This document shows, piece by piece, positions 6,787 through 11,631 of a stretch of 11,631 nucleotides of DNA. Numbering within the stretch: the first letter of the stretch is position 1; each line of letters starts with the position of its first letter. Source of the stretch: Roseovarius sp. (GTDB taxonomy: Bacteria > Pseudomonadota > Alphaproteobacteria > Rhodobacterales > Rhodobacteraceae); assembly GCA_007125415.1 (NCBI GenBank), contig SLDH01000187.1, positions 1 through 11,631 on the forward strand. The letters are read 5' to 3'. A program made the translations under genes and the position numbers. Below the pieces are notes generated by a model. It had not been told where the DNA came from, did not search any database, and saw only the letters and a list, made by a program, of their open reading frames with translations.

Positions 6787-7293
6787 CTAGTCGCCCAGTC
6801 GAAACACCTGCAGTTCCGGCAGGCCGGTCAAAGGGGCCTCGATCGCGCGCATCGCAGCGAGGGAAAGCTGGCTGCCGCCGGTAGCAGACCCCGGGCGCGG
6901 AACCAGCTCGACATTGACGGATTTGCCGTTCGCAGGAAAGACGACCCGTCCCTGCGCCGGGCTGGAAACGAGCGGTGTCTTCATCCAGAAGCCCGGCTCC
7001 CCCGGTGACCCCAGCGATGCGACCGTCGCACCGAGGGCCGTCTGCGCCGCGCCCACCCGGGCAGATGCCGCGCGTCGCTCTTCCTCGGATGTCGTATCGA
7101 GCGCGTCTGCCGTGCGGGCAAGCGCGGGCTGCGCGGCGTTGGCATCATCCCGCGCTTCGGGCCGCATGTCGGGGCCCGGGACTTCCCCGGCGGCCCCTTC
7201 GCGCTGCATGTTCGCAGGCGTCTGCGCGGCACATCCCGCTATCAGGATCACGGCGGCAGAGGACACGACAGCCTTCAGGGAACGAAACGACAT
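6787..7293 (-). CDS. Putative lipoprotein, Rhodobacterales conserved family of unknown function
   Basis: From ATG 7293 the product is 168 residues, preceded by a strong GAGGAG site 7 bases upstream, which decides the start over the longer frame to 7341. The N-terminus MSFRSLKAVVSSAAVILIAG ends in the lipobox IAGC with Cys21, so it should be lipidated and anchored to a membrane, most likely in the periplasm. A low-complexity Ala/Glu/Pro-rich linker (about 22-85) follows. The compact C-terminal domain reads ALGATVASLGSPGEPGFWMKTP, SPAQGRVVFPANGKSVNVEL and LSLAAMRAIEAPLTGLPELQVF. From memory similar Roseobacter proteins are sometimes labelled D-galactarate dehydratase, which this sequence does not support: it is far too short and has no such enzyme motifs. 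It converges on glmS and is divergent from moaA. Confidence 0.78.
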   Translation of the reverse strand: MSFRSLKAVVSSAAVILIAGCAAQTPANMQREGAAGEVPGPDMRPEARDDANAAQPALARTADALDTTSEEERRAASARVGAAQTALGATVASLGSPGEPGFWMKTPLVSSPAQGRVVFPANGKSVNVELVPRPGSATGGSQLSLAAMRAIEAPLTGLPELQVFRLGD

Positions 7294-7391
7294 GGAAGCA
7301 CTCCTCGCGGCAACGGTATTGCGCCCTTGCGCGCAGCGCAATCTTCAAGATGGCCCTTGCTCTGCCACGGCTCTCCTCCTAGGTTACACCC
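7294..7391. promoter_or_regulatory. Divergent lipoprotein / moaA intergenic region with inverted repeat
   Basis: The 98 bp between two divergent starts contain a perfect inverted repeat TTGCGC-GCA-GCGCAA at 7327-7341. A further half-site ATTGCGC at 7318-7324 is complementary to GCGCAAT at 7336-7342. This has the form of an operator, but no known regulator can be assigned. AGG at 7381-7383 is a weak ribosome-binding site 8 bases before the moaA ATG. No clear -35/-10 pair was identified, and no conserved molybdenum-cofactor riboswitch structure was recognised. Confidence 0.3.
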
Positions 7392-8399
7392 ATGACTGTT
7401 CCGCTCATCGATCCCTTCGCCCGCGCAATCACTTACCTGCGCGTTTCCGTCACTGACCGTTGCGACTTTCGCTGCGTCTACTGCATGTCGGAAAACATGA
7501 CCTTCCTGCCCAAGAAGGAGCTCCTGACGCTGGAAGAGCTTGACCGGATGTGCTCCACCTTCGTGCGCATGGGCGTGGAGAAACTGCGCATCACCGGCGG
7601 TGAACCTCTGGTGCGGCGCGATATCATGACCTTCTTCAGCGCCATGACACGCCACCTTGAGGCAGGCGATCTCAAGGAATTGACGCTGACCACCAACGGA
7701 TCGCAACTGGAGCGCTTTGCGGATGATCTCTTCGCCGCCGGGGTGCGCCGCGTGAACGTGTCGCTCGACACGCTCGACGAGGCGAAATTCGCCGAGATCA
7801 CCCGCTGGGGCCGCCTGCCACAGGTGCTGAAAGGGATCGACGCGGCACAACGTGCCGGCCTCAGGGTCAAGATCAACGTCGTGGCCCTCAAGGATTTCAA
7901 CGAAGACGAGCTTTTCACCATCGTCGAATGGTGCCGCTCGCGCGACATGGACCTCACCTTCATCGAGGTGATGCCGATGGGCGATATCGGCAATGAAGAC
8001 CGGCTGGGCCAGTACTGGAAATTGTCCGACCTGCGTGCGCGGCTGGCCTCCGGTTATACGCTGACGGAGCTGGCAGAACGCACCGGCGGCCCCGCACGCT
8101 ACGTCCGCCTTGAGGAAACGGGGCAGAAAATCGGGTTCATCACGCCGCTCACCCATAATTTCTGCGAAAGCTGCAACCGCGTCAGGCTGACCTGCACCGG
8201 CGAACTCTACATGTGCCTCGGCCAGGAGGACATGGCCGATCTGCGCGCCCCCATGCGCAACACCCCGGGATCCGACGGCCCGCTCGAAGAGGCCATCCGC
8301 GCCGCCATCTCCCGCAAGCCCAAAGGCCATGACTTCGACTATTCCCGCCAGCGCGTGGATGGGCGCGTCTCCCGCCACATGAGCCATACAGGCGGCTGA
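7392..8399 (+). CDS. moaA: GTP 3',8-cyclase, radical SAM enzyme of molybdenum cofactor synthesis
   Basis: The 335-residue product has the size of MoaA, which with MoaC turns GTP into cyclic pyranopterin monophosphate. The radical-SAM cluster is CDFRCVYC, with Cys24, Cys28 and Cys31 in the CX3CX2C pattern. ITGGEP (67-72) is the SAM-binding motif. The second, substrate-binding 4Fe-4S cluster is carried by Cys258, Cys261 and Cys275 ([20 protein letters not shown]), with the conserved arginines of NRVR. The protein ends in the Gly-Gly pair (334-335) known to be needed for activity in the family. The ATG at 7392 gives a normal N-terminus. No other moa genes are next to it in the window: the neighbours are a divergent lipoprotein gene and a convergent amidohydrolase gene. 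Confidence 0.96.
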   Translation: MTVPLIDPFARAITYLRVSVTDRCDFRCVYCMSENMTFLPKKELLTLEELDRMCSTFVRMGVEKLRITGGEPLVRRDIMTFFSAMTRHLEAGDLKELTLTTNGSQLERFADDLFAAGVRRVNVSLDTLDEAKFAEITRWGRLPQVLKGIDAAQRAGLRVKINVVALKDFNEDELFTIVEWCRSRDMDLTFIEVMPMGDIGNEDRLGQYWKLSDLRARLASGYTLTELAERTGGPARYVRLEETGQKIGFITPLTHNFCESCNRVRLTCTGELYMCLGQEDMADLRAPMRNTPGSDGPLEEAIRAAISRKPKGHDFDYSRQRVDGRVSRHMSHTGG

Positions 8400-8442
8400 C
8401 CGGAACGCACACCGCTCAGAGATTTGCATCACGGCGTTCTGT

Positions 8443-8490
8443 TTCTTCTCGGCAAAAATACCCAATCGAGATTTTTCACCGAAAAATCTC
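8443..8490 (-). terminator. Convergent terminator: perfect hairpin plus T-tract motif
   Basis: GAGATTTTTC (8468-8477) and GAAAAATCTC (8481-8490) form a perfect 10-bp stem with a 3-base loop. It begins 10 bases past the amidohydrolase stop (8501, minus strand). On that strand it is followed by GATTGGGTATTTTTGCCGAG, whose T5 tract fits an intrinsic terminator for the amidohydrolase transcript. From the other side it lies 68 bases after the moaA stop and could serve both genes. The part at 8443-8463 matches the element at 1304-1324 at 18 of 21 positions. Confidence 0.6.
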
Positions 8491-8500
8491 TGCGGGAACG

Positions 8501-9661
8501 TTATGCCGGCATCCGCTGCTCGACGATCTCGGCGAACCAGCTGCAGCCGACAGGGATGACTGCATCATCGAAATCATAATCGGGTGAATGCACCATCGCC
8601 GTATCGCCATTGCCGACGAGGATATAGGCCCCGGGGCGTTCTTCGAGCATATAGGAGAAATCTTCGGCCCCCATCACGAGAGGCGCGTGGTCACATTGAC
8701 CGGTGATGCGGCGCGCGACATCTGCCGCGAAACCGGTCTGTTCGGGATGATTGACCATCACCGGATAACTGCTCGTGTAGGTAAAGTTTATCTGCCCGCC
8801 AAAGCCTGCGCCCATACTGTCACAAAGCGCCTGCAACCGCGTCTCCGCCAAGACACGCAGATCATTGTTCATAGTGCGCACAGTCCCGTGCATATGCGCC
8901 TTCTGGGGAATCACGTTATACGCGTCGGAACTGGTGCGCATCGATGTGACCGAGATCACAAGCTGCTCGGTCGGATCCGCGTTGCGGCTCACGATGCTCT
9001 GAAGGGCCATGATCAACTGGCTCGCGATGACCAGCGGATCAACCGTGTCATGGGGCTTTGCCGCGTGGCCTCCCTTGCCCTCGATATCGATATCAAACCA
9101 GTCGGAAGCCGCGAAGAACGGCCCCGGGCGGATGGCGAACTGCCCGCTGGCCATGCCGGGCCAGTTATGCATCCCGTAGACTTCCTGAATGCCGAATCGC
9201 GCCATCAACCCTTCGTCGCACATCACCTTGGCCCCGCCGCCGCCCTCTTCCGCCGGCTGGAAGATCAGCACGACCGTGCCGTCGAAATTGCGCGTCTCGG
9301 CAAGATACTGCGCCGCGCCGAGCAGCATCGCGGTATGTCCGTCATGGCCACAGGCATGCATTCGGCCCTTCACCCTGGAGGCATAGGGCAGCCCCGTCGC
9401 TTCCTCGATGGGCAAGGCATCCATATCGGCGCGCAGCCCGATCACCTTGCCGGAGGCGCTGCTGCGGCCCTTGATGACCGCCACAACCCCGGTCCGTCCA
9501 ATCCCGGTCACCACCTCATCACACCCAAAGTCGCGCAGCTTCTCTTCCACCAGCGCGCTTGTGCGGAACGTGTCGAACAGAAGTTCGGGGTTCTCATGAA
9601 GGTCGCGCCGCCAGGCCGTGATTTCGGGGTGCAACTGTGCAAATCGGTTCTTGACGGGCAT
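8501..9661 (-). CDS. M20 family metal-dependent amidohydrolase (hippurate hydrolase / N-acyl amino acid hydrolase type)
   Basis: The 386-residue product belongs to the M20 peptidase/aminoacylase family, which uses two metal ions to cleave N-acyl amino acids such as hippurate. Metal-site residues are visible: HACGHDGH (102-109) with Cys104 and His106, PAEEGGGG with Glu138 and Glu139 (ligand and catalytic base), GMHNWP with His165, and HSPDYDF with His358 near the C-terminus. The dimerisation domain lies about residues 188-300, including GKGGHAAKPHDTVDP. Cysteine as a metal ligand is typical of the HipO/AmaA/IAA-hydrolase branch rather than the DapE branch. ATG 9661 has a strong AGGAG 6 bases upstream. 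The gene starts 25 bp after an ABC-transporter gene on the same strand, so it probably hydrolyses what that transporter imports. No signal peptide; cytoplasmic. The exact substrate is unknown. Confidence 0.92.
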   Translation of the reverse strand: MPVKNRFAQLHPEITAWRRDLHENPELLFDTFRTSALVEEKLRDFGCDEVVTGIGRTGVVAVIKGRSSASGKVIGLRADMDALPIEEATGLPYASRVKGRMHACGHDGHTAMLLGAAQYLAETRNFDGTVVLIFQPAEEGGGGAKVMCDEGLMARFGIQEVYGMHNWPGMASGQFAIRPGPFFAASDWFDIDIEGKGGHAAKPHDTVDPLVIASQLIMALQSIVSRNADPTEQLVISVTSMRTSSDAYNVIPQKAHMHGTVRTMNNDLRVLAETRLQALCDSMGAGFGGQINFTYTSSYPVMVNHPEQTGFAADVARRITGQCDHAPLVMGAEDFSYMLEERPGAYILVGNGDTAMVHSPDYDFDDAVIPVGCSWFAEIVEQRMPA

Positions 9662-9686
9662 GGCGGGCTCCTTTGGCAGCGATGAT

Positions 9687-11486
9687 CTAGGCTTGCACGG
9701 GTGAGGTCAACACCAGATGATCCGGCGCAACCTCAAGGTAGACGCCCCTGGTGCCGTCATGGCCCATGGGATGGATGGGCGACGGCAAGGGCGGCGCAGC
9801 GGCGAGATCAGGCGCAGCCCTGCGGTGATGAGGATCGACCCTCGGTACCGCCGCCAGCAAGGCCCTCGTGTAACTGTGTTGCGGCCGCCCCAGAACCGCT
9901 GCCCGCGAGCCGATCTCGACGATCCGGCCCCGATACATCACTGCCACCTCATCACTCACCCGCGCGACCACCGCCAGATCATGACTGATGAAGAGCAAGG
10001 CCAGCCCGAATTCGGCCTGCAATTCGATCAGCAAGTCGAGCACCTGCGCCTGAACGCTGACATCGAGCGCGCTGACCGCCTCATCCGCGACGATCAGCTT
10101 GGGTGAGAGCGCAAGCGCCCGGGCGATCGCCACGCGCTGACGCTGACCGCCTGACAATTCATGCGGATATCGGCCCAGATGATCCTGAGGCAGGCCCACC
10201 CGATCGAAAAGATACGCCACATGCGCATCGATCCGGTCGCGCGGGATGGTTCTGTAGTTCCACAAGGGCTCCGCCACCTGATCGCCCATGCGGCGTCTGG
10301 GGTTGAACGAACCGTAAGGGTCCTGAAACACCGTCTGCATGGAGCGCCGCGCGCGGTGCAGCGCCTCGCCGCGCAGCGCGGTGATATCCTCTCCGTCCAG
10401 ACAGACGCGGCCGGCCACCGGGTCGATCAGCCTCAGTATCGCCCGCCCGGTGCTCGACTTGCCACAGCCGCTTTCGCCCACCAGGGCCAGCGTCCGGCCC
10501 CGTGCGAGCGTGAAGGACACATCCTCGACCGCGTGCAGCCGCGCGATCGTCCGGCCGAGCAACCCGCCCTTCACGGGGTAGCGCACACAAAGCCCCCGCA
10601 CCTCCAGGACCGGTGCAGCCTCAAAGCCTGGATCGCCTTGCTCTCCCGGCCTCGCCGCGCGCGCAGTTTCCTCGTGAAGCGCCGGCACGGCGGCGAGCAG
10701 CGCGCGGGTATAGCTGTGCTGCGGCGACTTCAGCACCCGAGCCACCGGCCCTTCCTCGAGTTTGCGCCCCGCGCGCATGACCACGACACGGTCGGCGATC
10801 CTGGCGACCACACCCATGTCATGCGTGATGAAAAGAACCGCCATGCCGATCTCGCGTCGAAGCCGGTCGATCAGATCGAGTATCTCCGCCTGGGTGGTCA
10901 CATCGAGAGCGGTCGTCGGCTCATCCGCGATCATCACGCGCGGGCGGCAGGCCATGGCCATGGCGATCATGACCCGCTGGCGCATGCCGCCGGACAATTC
11001 ATGTGGATATTGCCGCATTTGGCGCGCGGGGTCTTGCAGACGCACCTCCTCGAGAAGGGCACGGGCCCGCACACGCGCCTCTGCACGGCTCAGCCTCAGG
11101 TGCAGGCGCAAGGCTTCGGTCAGTTGCCGACCGACGGTGAAGACGGGGTTGAGCGCCGTTGCGGGCTCCTGAAAGATCATGCCCAATTCGCGGCCCCGCA
11201 TGCGCCGCATGGTCTGCTGATCGGCGCGCACGAGGTCTGTCTGTCCTGGCGTGCCCCGATCGAACAACACCTCACCCGTCTCGATGCGGCCACCACCGAA
11301 TGCCTCGAGACGCATCAGCGAAAGCGCACAGACCGATTTGCCCGAGCCCGATTCGCCCACAAGGCAGAGCACTTCCCTTTCGTGCAGATCGAAACTGAGA
11401 TCATCGACCGCGCGCACGGGCCCCGCCCGGCCTTCGAAAGTCACACGCAGATTTCGCACGCGAATCAACGGAGGATGGGCAGACAC
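9687..11486 (-). CDS. Peptide-type ABC transporter ATP-binding protein with two nucleotide-binding domains
   Basis: The 599-residue product joins the two ATPases of a dipeptide/oligopeptide (Dpp/Opp/Gsi) importer in one chain. Domain 1 has Walker A GESGSGKS (44-51), Q-loop Gln106, signature LSGGM (164-168), Walker B MIADEP with Glu189 and switch His222. Domain 2 has Walker A GESGCGKS (337-344), Q-loop Gln388, LSGGQ (444-448), Walker B VADEA with Glu469 and His502. Each domain ends with the same SPQHSYTRALLAAVP / RPQHSYTRALLAAVP segment, the start of the oligopeptide C-terminal region. The cysteine-rich stretch often found after it is absent from both. The GTG start at 11486 is supported by AAAGAGG 7 bases upstream. 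No permease or binding-protein gene is inside the window; they may lie beyond the right edge. The amidohydrolase gene follows 25 bp downstream. Substrate unknown: peptides, glutathione-like or N-acyl compounds are possible. Confidence 0.95.
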   Translation of the reverse strand: MSAHPPLIRVRNLRVTFEGRAGPVRAVDDLSFDLHEREVLCLVGESGSGKSVCALSLMRLEAFGGGRIETGEVLFDRGTPGQTDLVRADQQTMRRMRGRELGMIFQEPATALNPVFTVGRQLTEALRLHLRLSRAEARVRARALLEEVRLQDPARQMRQYPHELSGGMRQRVMIAMAMACRPRVMIADEPTTALDVTTQAEILDLIDRLRREIGMAVLFITHDMGVVARIADRVVVMRAGRKLEEGPVARVLKSPQHSYTRALLAAVPALHEETARAARPGEQGDPGFEAAPVLEVRGLCVRYPVKGGLLGRTIARLHAVEDVSFTLARGRTLALVGESGCGKSSTGRAILRLIDPVAGRVCLDGEDITALRGEALHRARRSMQTVFQDPYGSFNPRRRMGDQVAEPLWNYRTIPRDRIDAHVAYLFDRVGLPQDHLGRYPHELSGGQRQRVAIARALALSPKLIVADEAVSALDVSVQAQVLDLLIELQAEFGLALLFISHDLAVVARVSDEVAVMYRGRIVEIGSRAAVLGRPQHSYTRALLAAVPRVDPHHRRAAPDLAAAPPLPSPIHPMGHDGTRGVYLEVAPDHLVLTSPVQA

Positions 11487-11570
11487 CTGATTGCCTCTTT
11501 GTCAGGAAGCGTCGGAATGACGCTAGCGGCGCAGAACCTGGCGGTCAAATCATCACACCGATGACAGCCA
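11487..11570 (-). promoter_or_regulatory. 84-bp gap upstream of the ABC transporter gene
   Basis: This gap separates the probable end of an upstream leftward gene from the GTG start of the ABC transporter gene. It holds the AAAGAGG ribosome-binding site (11494-11500) and an 8-bp palindrome CGCTAGCG (11521-11528). No clear promoter is visible, so the ABC gene may be read from further upstream. Confidence 0.25.
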
Positions 11571-11631
11571 TCAGATGTCCGTTCCGGTGCGGCCGGCCGT
11601 CTGCTCCCTGATCAGACCGCGCCACTGCCTG
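11571..11631 (-). CDS. 3' end of an unidentified leftward gene, cut by window edge
   Basis: On the minus strand the frame entering from base 11630 reads RQWRGLIREQTAGRTGTDI and stops with TGA at 11573-11571. Seventeen of its nineteen sense codons end in G or C, as in the real genes of the window, while the other two minus frames do not show this. The tail does not resemble the usual C-terminus of a DppB/DppC-type permease, so it may be a gene unrelated to the transporter. Too little is visible to assign a function. Confidence 0.42.
   Translation of the reverse strand, partial: RQWRGLIREQTAGRTGTDI

Noticed and set aside
7275..8465. 396-codon minus-strand open frame under moaA
   Set aside because: Shadow of moaA, whose iron-sulfur and SAM motifs are intact; the antisense product has no recognisable feature.
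8588..9685. 365-codon plus-strand open frame opposite the amidohydrolase gene
   Set aside because: Antisense to a complete M20 enzyme, His/Arg-rich, without a ribosome-binding site or motif.
10161..11564. 467-codon plus-strand open frame opposite the ABC transporter gene
   Set aside because: Mirror of a gene with two complete sets of ATPase motifs. The translation is rich in Arg, His, Gln and Pro and shows no domain.
1..11631. Defence system, mobile element, CRISPR, tRNA or phage remnant
   Set aside because: Both strands were read for such genes and repeats. All substantial coding regions are explained by housekeeping, transport or small unknown proteins, and no repeat array or integrase is present.

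Overview
The window is chromosomal DNA, G+C rich (roughly 63-65% by eye), almost certainly from an alphaproteobacterium of the Rhodobacterales (Roseobacter group). The protein styles, the strong G/C preference at third codon positions and the intergenic hairpin elements fit that group. The genus cannot be named from the sequence alone. Most of the window is core metabolism; no phage, insertion sequence, CRISPR array, rRNA or tRNA is visible.

Left part (1-3375): the 3' part of an OmpW-type outer-membrane beta-barrel gene runs rightward off the left edge and meets a leftward group head-on. In transcription order that group is gph (HAD phosphatase, 3375-2710), a DegT/DnrJ/EryC1/StrS PLP aminotransferase (2629-1430) and, after a 362-bp gap with a GC-rich double hairpin, a small single-pass membrane protein of unknown function (1067-756).

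Centre (3376-6786): a 106-bp divergent region separates gph from the rightward glmU-glmS pair. The glmU stop and glmS start overlap in TGATG, so translation is probably coupled. Together they make glucosamine-6-phosphate and then UDP-N-acetylglucosamine for peptidoglycan and lipopolysaccharide. Downstream of glmS is a short convergent gap that corresponds to the Tn7 attachment neighbourhood and looks empty. On the other side a small lipoprotein gene reads leftward (7293-6787).

Right part (7294-11631): moaA (first step of molybdenum cofactor synthesis) is divergent from the lipoprotein gene. It converges on a leftward pair made of a double-ATPase peptide/opine-type ABC transporter subunit (11486-9687) and an M20 amidohydrolase (9661-8501), separated by 25 bp. 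This pair looks like an uptake-and-hydrolysis unit for peptides or N-acylated amino acids. A perfect hairpin plus T-tract lies between the two converging 3' ends. The last 61 bases probably hold the 3' end of another leftward gene.

The most unusual signals are: (i) a 57-base A+T-rich, rare-codon island in glmS over the isomerase active-site segment, containing a promoter-like sequence; (ii) an 18/21-identical motif next to perfect hairpins in two separate 3' intergenic spots; and (iii) an aminotransferase of unknown substrate in the gph operon beside glmUS. I see no convincing new multi-gene system.
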